Shown here: positions 25,501 through 40,500 of the stretch, piece after piece | Position numbering within the stretch: the stretch's first letter is position 1 | How the letters are laid out: each line of letters begins with the position of its first letter | NCBI GenBank assembly: GCA_021014325.1 | Contig: CM037459.1 | Coordinates: 13,053,501-13,117,500, forward strand | Source: Plazaster borealis | Lineage: Eukaryota > Echinodermata > Asteroidea > Forcipulatida > Labidiasteridae | Reading direction: 5' to 3' | Length of the DNA: 64,000 nucleotides | Position numbers and translations under genes: made by a program | The notes under the pieces: model-generated | What the model was told of the DNA's origin: nothing | Seen by the model: only the letters and a program-made list of their open reading frames with translations | Databases searched by the model: none

Positions 25501-28500
25501 ACTCATTGAGATTGAGGGAGCCCGAGACTGACGAGACGGTATTTTGGGGCTGGGCTTCTGGCGACCTGAGCGTCATTCTAGATATCGTCATCGAGGCTCG
25601 GATAGAGTCTTGATCTTCAAATTCTGGATCCAACTTCCATTTACTGGACTTGGATCCCGGGCGAGAGGACGGTTCATTTGCTGCGTGTTTCAGGGACGTG
25701 AGTGACCGCGACAGTTTGCGTAGCTTGGACGGTGATCGTAAATTATATCTGCTGGAGAAACTGGCTTGCTTTGGTGAGGGTTTCTGAGTGCCTATGGTGA
25801 AGGAGGCACGACCCCCTTTGACTGTCATGTCAATATTGCTACCATTTCTATCCACCGATTGGTTGACAGTTCTAGATTGGTTTGAGTCCGATTGTTGTTC
25901 TAGGAGCGATGGATCAAGGCGGATGCCCCCGACATTGACGGCAAGGTTCTGTATTGGAGGGTCCGTGTCCATAGACTGGCCGGTGATGCGACTGATGCGA
26001 GACAGGTTGGGCAAGCTGAAACGGTTTTCTCTGAGGGTTTTTCTGGAAGAATGGTTTTGGATGACACTAGAGGATTGGGTTCTGTGAGGTTGGCTTGGGG
26101 AGTTAGATGTCCCTGTAGGGATAAGGATTGGCCTACCGTCTCCCATCTCAGGATCTGAATCACTTTCTTCTTGCATGATCTATAAAAGTATCAGTCAAAT
26201 AAATGATTTCTGTTTACAAAGGGAAGAGTGAAATCATACATGTAGCCATGTGCAAGCAAGTCCATGAGACCACAGTGTGACCACAAAAAAACATGTTTTA
26301 AATTTGTGTTAAATATATCATAGAGAGGTTTTTTTAAGGACTAAAATATAAGACCAGAACGAACTCCAGATGTTCAAAATGCTTAACAATTTTCAGTTAC
26401 AAAGCTTCTCCCTGGTCGGGTGAGAAACAAATATTAAAAGACAAGCTTTAAAAAACCACCACAGGCATATTGCTTGGGTGGGATTCGAACCCACAACCTT
26501 TTCATTTCTAGAGCAGATGTCGTACCACTGGACCATCGAAATTGCCCGGTAGCTGGAGGCAATTCGAATGCTATATTTTAGCTATGGGAACAACTTTCAC
26601 AGGAATCAGGAAAATACTGAGTATACAGTGCTTTTAAACACACATTGGTGTATGGGTAAAACCAAATATTATATTAACATAACTATTGTTGATTGGTTCC
26701 CCGATGTTACAGAGCCAGAACTTGTCTGCTTGGAACCCAATGCTACAGAGCCAGAACTTGTCTGCTTGGAACCCAATGCTACAGAGCCAGAACTTGTCTG
26801 CTTGGAACCCAATGCTACAGAGCCAGAACTTGTCTGCCTGGAACCCAATATGCTACAGAGCAAGAACTTGTCTGCTTGGCACCCAATGCTACAGAGCCAG
26901 AACTTGTCTGCTTGGAACCCAATGCTACACAGTCAGAACTTGTCTGCTTGGAACCCAATATGCTACAGAGCCAGAACTTGTCTGCTTGGAACCCAATGCT
27001 ACAGAGCAAGAACTTGTCTGCTTCGAACCCAATGCTACAGAGCCAGAACTTGTCTGCCTGGAACCCAATGCTACAGAGCCAGAACTTGTCTGCTTTGAAC
27101 CTAATGCTACAGAGCCAGAACTTGTCTGCTTTGAACCTAATGCTACAGAGCCAGAACTTGTCTGCTTGGAACCCAATGCTACACAGTCAGAACTTGTCTG
27201 CTTGGAACCCAATATGCTACAGAGCCAGAACTTGTCTGCTTGGAACCCAATGCTACAGAGCAAGAACTTGTCTGCTTGGAACCCAATGCTACAGAGCCAG
27301 AACTTGTCTGCCTGGAACCCAATGCTACAGAGCCAGAACTTGTCTGCTTTGAACCCAATGCTTAGGGACTTTTAAGGACTAAAATATAAGACCAGAACGA
27401 ACTCCAGATGTTCAAAATGCTTAACAATTTTCAGTTACAAAGCTTCTCCCTGGTCGGGTGAGAAACAAATATTAAAAGACAAGCTTTAAAAAACCACCAC
27501 AGGCATATTGCTTGGGTGGGATTCGAACCCACAACCTTTTCATTTCTAGAGCAGATGTTGTACCACTGGACCATCGAAATTGCCCGGTAGCTGGAGGCAA
27601 TTCGAATGCTATATTTTAGCTATGGGAACAACTTTCACAGGAATCAGGAAAATACTGAGTATACAGTGCTTTTAAACACACATTGGTGTATGGGTAAAAC
27701 CAAATATTATATTAACATAACTATTGTTGATTGGTTCCCCGATGTTACAGAGCCAGAACTTGTCTGCTTGGAACCCAATGCTACAGAGCCAGAACTTGTC
27801 TGCTTGGAACCCAATGCTACAGAGCCAGAACTTGTCTGCTTGGAACCCAATGCTACAGAGCCAGAACTTGTCTGCCTGGAACCCAATATGCTACAGAGCA
27901 AGAACTTGTCTGCTTGGAACCCAATGCTACAGAGCCAGAACTTGTCTGCTTGGAACCCAATGCTACACAGTCAGAACTTGTCTGCTTGGAACCCAATATG
28001 CTACAGAGCCAGAACTTGTCTGCTTGGAACCCAATGCTACAGAGCAAGAACTTGTCTGCTTGGAACCCAATGCTACAGAGCCAGAACTTGTCTGCCTGGA
28101 ACCCAATGCTACAGAGCCAGAACTTGTCTGCTTTGAACCTAATGTTGCAGAGCCAGAACTTGTCTGCTTTGAACCTAATGCTACAGAGCCAGAACTTGTC
28201 TGCTTTGAACCTAATGCCACAGAGCCAGAACTTGTCTGCTGGAACCCAATGCTACAGAGCCAGTACTTGTCTGCTTGGAACCCAATGCTACAGAGCCAGA
28301 ACTTGTCTGCTTGGAACCCAATGCTACAGAGCCAGAACTTGTCTGCTTGGAACCCAATATGCTACAGAGCCAGAACTTGTCTGCTTGGAACCCAATGCTA
28401 CAGAGCCAGAACTTGTCTGCTTGGAGCCCCAATGCTACAGAGCTAACCCGATGCTACAGAGCCAGAACTTGTCTGCTTCGAACCCAATGCTACAGAGCCA

Positions 28501-31500
28501 GAACTTGTCTGCCTGGAACCCAATGCTACAGAGCCAGAACTTGTCTGCTTGGAACCCAATGCTACAGAGCCAGAACTTGTCTGCCTGGAACCCAATATGC
28601 TACAGAGCCAGAACTTGTCTGCTTGGAACCCAATGCTACAGAGCCAGAACTTGTCTGCTTGGAACCCAATGCTACACAGTCAGAACTTGTCTGCTTGGAA
28701 CCCAATATGCTACAGAGCCAGAACTTGTCTGCTTGGAACCCAATGCTACAGAGCAAGAACTTGTCTGCTTGGAACCCAATGCTACAGAGCCAGAACTTGT
28801 CTGCCTGGAACCCAATGCTACAGAGCCAGAACTTGTCTGCTTTGAACCTAATGCTACAGAGCCAGAACTTGTCTGCTTTGAACCTAATGCTACAGAGCCA
28901 GAACTTGTCTGCTTGGAACCCAATGCTACACAGTCAGAACTTGTCTGCTTGGAACCCAATATGCTACAGAGCCAGAACTTGTCTGCTTGGAACCCAATGC
29001 TACAGAGCAAGAACTTGTCTGCTTGGAACCCAATGCTACAGAGCCAGAACTTGTCTGCCTGGAACCCAATGCTACAGAGCCAGAACTTGTCTGCTTTGAA
29101 CCCAATGCTTAGGGACTTTTAAGGACTAAAATATAAGACCATAACGAACTCCAGATGTTCAAAATGCTTAACAATTTTCAGTTACAAAGCTTCTCCCTGG
29201 TCGGGTGAGAAACAAATATTAAAAGACAAGCTTTAAAAAACCACCACAGGCATATTGCTTGGGTGGGATTCGAACCCACAACCTTTTCATTTCTAGAGCA
29301 GATGTTGTACCACTGGACCATCGAAATTGCCCGGTAGCTGGAGGCAATTCGAATGCTATATTTTAGCTATGGGAACAACTTTCACAGGAATCAGGAAAAT
29401 ACTGAGTATACAGTGCTTTTAAACACACATTGGTGTATGGGTAAAACCAAATATTATATTAACATAACTATTGTTGATTGGTTCCCCGATGTTACAGAGC
29501 CAAAACTTGTCTGCTTGGAACCCAATGCTACAGAGCCAGAACTTGTCTGCTTGGAACCCAATGCTACAGAGCCAGAACTTGTCTGCTTGGAACCCAATGC
29601 TACAGAGCCAGAACTTGTCTGCCTGGAACCCAATATGCTACAGAGCAAGAACTTGTCTGCTTGGAACCCAATGCTACAGAGCCAGAACTTGTCTGCTTGG
29701 AACCCAATGCTACACAGTCAGAACTTGTCTGCTTGGAACCCAATATGCTACAGAGCCAGAACTTGTCTGCTTGGAACCCAATGCTACAGAGCAAGAACTT
29801 GTCTGCTTGGAACCCAATGCTACAGAGCCAGAACTTGTCTGCCTGGAACCCAATGCTACAGAGCCAGAACTTGTCTGCTTTGAACCTAATGTTGCAGAGC
29901 CAGAACTTGTCTGCTTTGAACCTAATGCTACAGAGCCAGAACTTGTCTGCTTTGAACCTAATGCCACAGAGCCAGAACTTGTCTGCTGGAACCCAATGCT
30001 ACAGAGCCAGTACTTGTCTGCTTGGAACCCAATGCTACAGAGCCAGAACTTGTCTGCTTGGAACCCAATGCTACAGAGCCAGAACTTGTCTGCTTGGAAC
30101 CCAATATGCTACAGAGCCAGAACTTGTCTGCTTGGAACCCAATGCTACAGAGCCAGAACTTGTCTGCTTGGAGCCCCAATGCTACAGAGCTAACCCGATG
30201 CTACAGAGCCAGAACTTGTCTGCTTGAACCCAATGCTACAGAGCCAGAACTTGTCTGCCTGGAACCCAATGCTACAGAGCCAGAACTTGTCTGCTTGGAA
30301 CCCAATGCTACAGAGCCAGAACTTGTCTGCCTGGAACCCAATATGCTACAGAGCCAGAACTTGTCTGCTTGGAACCCAATGCTACAGAGCCAGAACTTGT
30401 CTGCTTGGAACCCAATGCTACACAGTCAGAACTTGTCTGCTTGGAACCCAATATGCTACAGAGCCAGAACTTGTCTGCTTGGAACCCAATGCTACAGAGC
30501 AAGAACTTGTCTGCTTGGAAGCAGACAAGTTCTGGCTCTGTAGCATCGGGTTGGCTCTGTAGCATTGGGGCTCCAAGCAGACAAGTTCTGGCTCTAGCAT
30601 TGGGTTCAAGCAGACAGTTCTGGCTCTGTAGTTCAAGCAGACAGCAGACAAGTTCTGGCTCTGGTTCCAAGCAACTTGTCTGCTTGTCTGCTTGGAACCC
30701 AATGCTACAGAGCCAGAACTTGTCTGCTTGGAACCCAATGCTACAGAGCCAGAACTTGTCTGCTTGGAACCCAATATGCTACAGAGCCAGAACTTGTCTG
30801 CTTGGAACCCAATGCTACAGAGCCAGAACTTGTCTGCTTGGAGCCCCAATGCTACAGAGCCAACCCGATGCTACAGAGCCAGAACTTGTCTGCTTGGAAC
30901 CCAATGCTTACAGAACCAGAACTTGTCTACTTGGAACCCAACGCTATAGAGCCAAAACTTATCTGCTTGGAATTCTCAGCTTTCTTTTCTTTTGAAAGTT
31001 TATTTCTAAGAGAATTCGGAAACGAAAAAATCTTTGACGATAACTGATTGACGGCGTAATCTTACCTCTTCATAATCAGTGAGCTCCCTGAAGAAGTGAT
31101 CATACATTGCGAGATCCTCCGCAGACCGCTTCTCAACTTCCGAGGGTTTCTCCGTTTCTGGGCAAACAGGAACCTGAAGAAAAGCAAACAAATTAAATCA
31201 ATTTATTAATGTGATCAAGTATCATACATATCCCTCCAATCATCCAAAAAAGTAACAAGTAGCAAAATCCCTGTATTAAACATAGTAACAATCAGAGTTG
31301 AGAGTCATTGCTGAGAAAAAGCTCAGAAACTAGGATTAAAATTTAAGGAGCTATATTGAAATGAAGGAATTTCCACCTTTTGGTAACCCCTGCATGGATT
31401 AAAGGGTCTGTATACGTTTGGTAGTGACTCTGAAAATTAATGGCAATAAAAACTTACTTGGTTAAAAGTACAGCAGCTTTGGATAGAATAATGCATTTTG

Positions 31501-34500
31501 AGAAACTTTTTACTTCAAAGTACTGCGATATGGAAAAAGATATCTCTTTTGATCCCCCAAAATTTGAATCTGAGAAGCGGTACTGCAGTAACGCTTCTCA
31601 GATTGTGTATTCCAATTGCAGATTAATCTTCCTGCATGGACAAACCGCTCCAGATTTTCGGCAATATCTCAAAAACGCTACCACCTTTTGAAATGAAATT
31701 TTCACAGGTTAATTTTTTGGTATACATCTACAACTGTATAGGATTGAAACAAACAGTGGGTTCCAATTACCATGATTACCAACAAATACAATCTCTTTAA
31801 GAGGTTTGGATGTTCAAGAAGCTTTTAGGAACAGTATCCTCAGTGCTAGAGAAGAACAAAGGGCATGACTCCTTCATATCTGAAGAAAATAATAGATTTT
31901 GTTTTGCACCAAGCAAACATAAAAAGTCGAAAATTTCTCATCCCTGAATAATAATAATAATAATTAATACACAGTTCTTATATAGTGCTTTATCACACCA
32001 GGCGAGCGTCTCAAAGCCCTCCATTTTTTCCCCCAACCATGACAACCAATCCAAGACCCAAATTGTTGGACTCTGATTATTGCGGTATGCCTAATTCCAT
32101 GTAAAACATTTAATCACTTGAAGTCTGCAGTCGAACAGAATCAAACAAAACATGCAGTTGGGTTTTGATGGGTTGGGGGATGGTTAGGATTCAGACATTT
32201 CCAGAAGATTGTACCTTTTTTGGAATTGGAAGTTCACTGGATACCAACACTATTCCTCAGATTACACTCTCTGATTTTTTGTTCAACTAAGGCAATCGTA
32301 AAGCATTATCTAAGTGCTCTGTAAAAAATGCAATAATAATCTGAGATACCTAAAGTTTACATACATGTACTAACAGCTAGTCAATAACCTATAAATCATG
32401 GTACTTATCAGATTTCACTCTCTGATATTTTGTTCAAATAAGGCAATCGTAAAGCATTACCTAAGTGCTCTGTAAAAATGCAAAATAATCTAAGATACTT
32501 AAAGTTTACATTCCCAAACTAACAGCCAGACCTATAACCTATAAATGGTTGCCTACCCCCCTGCCCCCGCCCCCTCCCAACCAATGCGAACAAGAAAACA
32601 CACTTCAGGTTATAAGTATCACGCAACCTTTTCATTTCATCACCTACGTAAAATCTCTATGGTCAAACTGTTCCCGTTTAACCTAAGTGATCTGTAAAAA
32701 TGCAAAATAATCTGAGCTACTTAAAGTTTACATACATGTACTAACAGCCAGACAATAACCTATAAATGGTTGCCTACCGAGCGTGATCCAAAACTGGTAA
32801 ACATTTGATGAAAATTTGAGAATTTCTCAAATTAATCAAAACAGTACTTCAAATAGCAGAGAAAGGTCCATATTTTACTAAACTAAAAAAAAAAAAATTA
32901 AAAAAGAATTTGGGTAGGCACACCGTGTCGTCGAAATTGCATGTACGTTTTTCCAGCGTGAGGGACGGACAAAAAGAACATAAAATATAATTAACTTTTG
33001 AACGTGAAAAGTTAACTATGCACCCTTGATGGTTTTCATATATTTTACACATTGAAAGTATAAACCCTTTTAATATTTTATGATATTCTCATTCAATGTC
33101 ATTTTTTTAACAGGGGTCTTGAAACCCAAAATGGTGTAATTTTGTCCGTCCCTCACGGACCAAATACAACTTTTTTTCTCCAAGTTACTCAACTAATTGT
33201 TTTATTTTTAAGAAGTACCCTATCTATCGACAGACTACATCAACTTTCCAGAAATTAATATCACAAGTCACTGATACCTTGTGGGTCCTAGTTATTTCAC
33301 TTTTTAAAAGTGAGGGACGGACATTTCCGTCCCTCACGTTACCCCAAAAACAGATAAAACAGGGTCTTACATCTCAAATTTATCAAATTTATAAATTATT
33401 TTGCTATAATCTTGTTACTTATAGGACAAAGATTATCCCAATTGACTCCAATTATTTTCATAAAATGTTGAACATGTTTTATGACAATATGCAGTTCAGC
33501 ATGTAACGTGATGGTAAGCACTTGTCCGTCCCTCGCGTCCGTCCCTCACGTCCGTCCCTCACTTAAAAAAGGGGTCATACATCTCAAACAAACCTGTTTT
33601 TACCCTCTTTTTTTGCTCAAATCATATTATTTACACATGTAAATTTCAAAAATTATGTTCAAAGATAAACTTTATAAATATTGTTGATTTTATAAATTAG
33701 TCTCAATGTGTCCGTCCCTCACAGGATAGCTTGTCCGTCTATCACACATTTTTGAACAGTTCCCTCCACTTTCCTGAGTGTAACCGACTTGTAATTTTTG
33801 ACAATTCATGAAGTGTTGCTATTCATTGTTCATAATTACTGAGAAAACTTGATGACATTTTTCAAGTTTCAATAAAATAATTGAAACTGTATAGAATGGT
33901 AGGGTTTGTCAATTCTATTGATGTCCGTCCCTCACGCATTAAAAACGACCCCTGCTTAAAATCTTAAAGTGAATTTCGCTAAATAATACATTGAGAGTGT
34001 GTATTAACATCATTAGCAAGTAAACATAAAGGTTCCATTCAGTTTTAATCTGCTATATTCACTAGGGAAAGGCATTTGTCTATTGATTTCCATCCCTCAC
34101 GTGAGGGACGGAATTGGATCACGCTCTACCCTCCTGCCCCCGCCCCCTCCCAACCAATGCAAACAAGAAAACACACTTCAGGGTTATAACTATCACGCAA
34201 CCTTTTCATTTAATCGTTATGGTCAAACTTTTCCTGTTTAACCCTTTAGAGACCGTAGCGCCCACAAGCGGCTTGTACCAAAATGTCCATAGCGGCCGCA
34301 AGGTTTGACCTACTTCAATGCACATAAAGAGGTCAAAGTAAAGGTCATGTCCGGATATGAAATCTTCCAATGTAGCATATGATAACATAGTGTCCCAATT
34401 TCTAAACACAACACTAAATTTTGTGTTTCGTGTTATTTCTGTTGACATTTTTACTGATGAAATTTGATCACAGAAATGAACAATATTAGCAAAGTCTGGG

Positions 34501-37500
34501 CGTTTTGTGATGATTATACAGAAATGAATGGTCTCTACAGGGTTAATCACAAACCCTAAGCTAGATTCTAAAGGGGCTATCAAAATGAAAGAAAGAAATT
34601 TCAGAGTAAAGACACCAAGCTTCCTGTCACAAAGGTGAGTGCTAAAAGGAGCCCATTGCTGTATTCTAAAACCCCATGAATTACCTATTGTGAGGGCAGT
34701 GTTCCAAGGACATTCTATCTTCAGCTGTTGAGCTGCTGGATTTAATTGCCTTCCAATCTTTTATTCTCAAAGAGTCCACTGTCGGCCCAGGTGCTTCACC
34801 AGGTGCCCAAGAGACTCTAAGTAACTACCCTAAATGGGCAGCAATTTATAGGGGATGTCTATGAAATGTTCAGCTAAGAGGTGGCAATTGCAATGATTTA
34901 TTTGTCTGCGCTAAGCCTTGAGACTGTTTGGTAACTATACTATAAAAGGTACAGAAATAAATCAGAGTGGATGTACTTATCAGGCTGGACGTGTTTGTCT
35001 GGTGTTTTCTGAGCTTCACAATTCCTAACATCAGATAATCTTGTGCATTGTATACAGAGTATGGCAATTGGAGAATTGGAGTATGCTATAAACAGTACTA
35101 AATTATGCACAGGATTTGCCGATTTTATTTCATAATGTACTTGTACACTGCTGCACATTAAACCACATTTCACATGTTGTCTGAGAGCATTACTTTTCAT
35201 TCATTTATTTCATTTCATTTATTAATTTCACAGGTAAAAACGTCAAAACTACTTTTCCCTCAGACTGTTTAAATTTTCCGATAAGTATTCATGAATTTGG
35301 GGGTTTGAATGATTTGTTGCCGAACACCAGCTGCCCTAATCCCATGACTCTTACATGTACATCCCCTTCAAATTACATTTATTTGAATATACATGTAGCA
35401 AGTACAATCAGACAGAAAGTGCCACTTAAAGGTATCGTACACGTTTGGTAATGACTCAAAACAAATATTAGCATAAAAACTTACTTGGTAACAAACAACG
35501 GAGAGCTGTTGATAATATAAAACATTGTAGGAAACGACTCTCTCTGAAGTAACGTAGTTTTTGAGAAAGAGGTAATTTCTCACTAAAATAATAAAAACTT
35601 CTTGCAAGAAGTTTTTATTCCTATCTAAAAGCACACAAATTTGTACAACAAGGGTGTTTTTTCTTTCATCATTTTCTTGCAACTTCGATGACCAATTGAG
35701 CCCAAATTTTCACAGGCTTGTTATTTTATGCATATGTTGGGATACACCAAGTGAGAACACTGGTCTTTGACAATTTCCAAACGTGTTCAGTGCCTTTAAA
35801 TACATGTACGTCTTGTTTTTGGCCAAACATGCACCTAAAACAAATTTACAGCAGCTTGCTAAACAAACCTACACATCACAGAGTATGTTTACTAAATCCT
35901 ACTACCTCTTCAGTGCTCAAGGACTCAAAACAGCTTAAAGAAACGCCCACACAGACATGAATATAGCTTACATCGGTTAACCCGACAGCTTTCACTAAAC
36001 CTATAAAAACAGGATTTTGTTTAGCATTTCACTGATGTTGCAAGAGCTATGAGATGATATCTAAAGTTAGATCAGAGCGTGGGATGATTTTCTTGACAAG
36101 ATCTTCACAGTTTCTGAAAAAGTACTATATAATAAGTACAGTCAGACAGTATATTGACGTTCTTGCACAGAATAAAATACATGCAATTTTGAGATTATAG
36201 TGTAATAGATTCTATAATGGATAGAGAACTTTACAGGTGTTTTCTTCTCTTAAAGTTGTACATATATCTACAGTAAGCAGGTTCCAATTTCATGGCTCTG
36301 CTTACCGAGCAATTCTGCACTTATGGCGCCCTGTAAAGCCAGACATGTAATTCCATGGGCAGTGTTCTCCCTTAACAGTTGTCCGCTGGCCAAATGCCAG
36401 TTAAACCACCCGAGGACCAGTCAAAGTTCTCTCCAAATGGTCCGGCTTGCTAATTCGGTTGAAAAGCATCCCTATTTAATATGAGTTATGGACAAGGGCA
36501 AAAGCTGAGGGACCAGTGAAATGAAAAGCTAACTGGTCCTGCTGGCTAGTCACTAAAAATGTTTCGGGCAAACCCTGATGGGCCGTAAGCGCAGAATTCT
36601 GGGGTAAGTGTGGTCATGAAATTGGGCCCTGCTTAAAACTCAACCAATCTGCAGAAAAGGCTGTTTTTTGTTTAATCACTTTAGTCATAGAATAAATTCT
36701 ATGAATTTGAAGAAAAATTAGTGAAAGTCTTGATTGAAAAAGTGCAATCAATAGTACCATGAGTAATCTCTGAGCCAAGAAGTGTAAAATAAAAACAAAT
36801 TTTCAGATTTCTGACCTTTCTGACAAACAGTTATTTTTTTCCCCCCACAGAATAAACCGGGTATTTATGAATTTTGTATCAATTTTGGTAACAGGGTCCT
36901 CAAGAATAGTGTTCTTATCAAACATGAATTTCGTGTATTTTGCACCCAGTTTGACATCACAACCCTTCAAAACTACTGAAGGCTTTAAAAGTGTGTCTGA
37001 TCTATTGATGCGATGGAACACCATCTCCTGTAGTTGCATCTTAAAGAAAACTGTGCACAGTTCTGACTGTCAGGATACATTTATACACAAATGCAGGCAT
37101 TGAACTTTACTCTTGAAGGAGCACGGCAATTTTCCCCCTGGTATGAGGCACTTACAAGAGGAAAATGCAACTTTGCAAATGGCAACACAACAAAAGCACA
37201 GGGCACCACAACAAACACATGGCAACGCAGCAATTGCTGTGGGTGCTGTGGGCCAACTTGAGGCATTAATGTATCCTGCCAGTCACAACTCTCTGGGGGT
37301 CATTAGCCTGTCCCAAAATGGACTCCAGGGTCACAAACATGGTGGATTAAGAGATGGGCTTATCCAAAACAAACATTGCAAGCTTTTTACATGTTATTAA
37401 TTCCAGTGTGGGAAATGACATGGTCTGATGTCTCCTTGAAATGTTCATCGAAATCCAGGTGGTGTGTTATGACAACCATTGTAGCTCGTTTTTAACGGGG

Positions 37501-40500
37501 GATTTGAAAATAAAACCCTCCTGGATGGAGCGATTGTCTGGGTGCAATTGGCTAGTGGACAGATATACGCAGATTTTTTGAGTGCCTGTTTTGTTGATTT
37601 GAAGAAGAATGTGTCTAGTGGCTAGGTGTGTTCTGTTGATCAGCATTTGTATTGATGAATGCAGGGCCTGGGGTCTTACGGGAACGGGATGTTTCCATGT
37701 AATGAGTTCAGCAAAACCGAATCACCTTGAAGCATTTTCCATACAAGAATTCAGCGGGTTATTTTTTTTTTCCTTTCACTTCTATTCAAAACAAACTCTA
37801 TAACTCCGGCCAACAATTAGAGTGCTCACAATACACCCACTTTGTTTGGCCTTGCTAAGAGTTATTAGGCGGACATACAATTCTTTCAGATGAGCTGGCG
37901 GTTTTTTTGAAAGAGCTCTGACAAAAAACTCCAGACATTTGTCATACTTTTTAAAGCATAAAAACCACTTCAAGTTTCTGAATAGATAATTTTCTGCTTT
38001 TCTTGAATCTGTGTGCCGGACTACTCTTACCCCAGAATGCTGTTTCACAAAAGGTTACATTGTGGTAAAGAGGTTACTTTTCTGACCAAATAAAAAGTTA
38101 TGACTGGGATGAAATGAAAAGATAATTCTTTTATCATAAACTAAAACAGGTTAAAGATAAGAAAATAATCAAAAGGTGGAAAAAATGAATATTGAAATGT
38201 CAATTTGAACCTGATTTTACATGTCAAGCTTTTTTCTTGTCTCCCAACCTTTGATTTAAAGGGTCTGTTTAGGTTTGTTAATTACTCGTAAAATTATTCT
38301 GTTATTGGCAATAAAAACTTACTTGGTAAGAAGTACAGCAGCTTCTGATAGTATAAAGCATTTGGAGAAACATTTCACTTAAAAGTAATGTGGTTATGGA
38401 AAAAGACATCAGTTTTATCCAAAAAATGAAACTGAGAAGCGTTTCTGTCAGAAACGTTTCTCAGATTGTATATTCTTAATGCAGATTATTCTTCCTGGGT
38501 GAACATAACCGCCGAGTGCGAAAAAAACAAAAACCTTTTTCAAATGATGTGGTTTTTTTTTCTAGGGACATTTCAAATCCCAGCAAAATTAAACAAAATG
38601 AATGACAAACTGGGATATCCATTTTAGCTCTAAATATAATATTTAGTCCACACAAATCTTCGCCAGATATGTTTAGAAAAAGGTTAGTGGCCTTTTATCC
38701 AGGCTTTCTCTTTATGATTCAGTAGGAACTAACAAAACTTTGTCACAAGAGGGGGCTATGGTCTGGTAATGGAGACATGTATTTTGCATTTATATGTAAA
38801 TGATTTCCCCAAGCTTCGTGGGGGTCACCTACATCAGTTAGTTCTTCTTTTCAAGGACTCTATCATACAAATTATAACTTAAAACTAGTCAAAAACTTCC
38901 TGCTTGATCAAATTTGTCGCTGGACAAACAAAATCAACATTTTCAAATCTTTCAATTCCTTCTTCAAGGTGCTTCTGCAAATGTTTTGCAATAGTTTTTT
39001 GACATCAAATCTGCTTTGCATTCGCATTCGAATTCCCATGAAATATGAACCGGGGCTTAATAAAAGCATATCCACTTGTATACAAAAAGGTCTGAAACTA
39101 GCATCCAAATTTTTGAAGAAATATTGAAATGACAGCATTTCTACCTTTTGATGACCCCTGTAGTTATAAATTTCAAGGAGCTTTTGGGAATGCTAGAGAA
39201 GTAGATCAAAGAAAATAACATCTAATTTTGTTTCACCAGGCAGACATGAAAAGGTCTGAATTCAGATAAGTCTGAAATTTCTCATCCATGCTGTTATCAA
39301 AACATCTGAAGTTATTTGAAGTATATGTATGCATGTATCGTGTATCATCAATAGACTGTGCAAGTCTCGTGTGTATCGAAAATGAGAAAACAAGTTGAAC
39401 AAAGATTTTTTTATGAAATCAAATCTTCTTTTTAAATTCAATTTATAAACAATTCTTGAACCAAAAATACATAGAGCAAGTTTTTATCAATACAACTTAA
39501 ATTTCTAAATAATATAAATAACTTGTTTAAATTATTTTTTTTTAATCACATTTGTGAATCAAGCCTGAATTATTGCGATCATTACATAGTGGAGCTGCTT
39601 GTGCAAAATTCTTAATTGTTCACATGAAACTGGAAACGGATGTCAAGTCTTATTCTCAGGTTTTCTTCGTTGACTTGTTCAATTTGTTCTACTTACATAA
39701 ATGTCATGGCTAAATTTTACTTTCCCAACAATATACAATATTTACAGCCAAAAACTATGTTAAAGTGACGGTACACCTTTAGTAATTACTCTAAAAATTA
39801 ATGACAATAAAAACTTACTTGGCAAAGAGCACTGGGGAGCTGTTGATAATATAAAACATTGTTAGAAACGACACCCTATGAAGTAATGTAGTTTTAGAGA
39901 AAGAGGTAATTTTTCACCTAAAGATTTGAAACCGAGAAAGGCTTCAGGCATGAAGCCAAGCACACAATTCTACGCAACACGGGTGGTTTTTTCTTTCATT
40001 ATTTTCTTTCAACTTCAACGACTAATTGAACAAAACTTTTCACAGGTTTGTTATTGTATGCATATGTTGGGGCACACCACGTGAGGATACTGGTCTTTGA
40101 CAATTGCCAAAAGTATACCCTGCCTTTAAAGGGTCTGTATACGTTTGGTAATTTGAACCCATTGTTTGTTTCAATCCTATATACATGTAGTTGTAGATAT
40201 ATACCATAAAACTAACCTGTGAAAATTTCATTTCAAAAGGTGGTAGCGTTTTTGAGATATTGCCGAAAATCTGGAGCGATTATGTCCACGCTCTAAGAAT
40301 AATCTGCAATTGGAATACACAATCTGAGAAGCTTTACTGTCAGTAACACTTCTCAGATTCAAATTTTGGGAGATAAAAAGTGATATCTTTTTCCATACCC
40401 GCAGTACTTCTCAGAGAAAAGTTTCTCAAATTGCATTATACTATCCAAAGCTGCTGTACTTCTTACTAAGTAAGTTTTTATTGCCATTAATTTTCAGAGT

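Noticed and set aside
26568..30995. Long overlapping open frames on both strands, up to 463 codons, with [16 protein letters not shown] repeats
   Set aside because: They arise because the 36-bp unit is a multiple of three without stops. All frames are open, they lie inside an AGTPBP1 intron, and no domain or splice support exists.
34206..34583. 125-codon open frame on the minus strand
   Set aside because: It spans the piggyBac-like MITE from end to end and shows no transposase or other domain.
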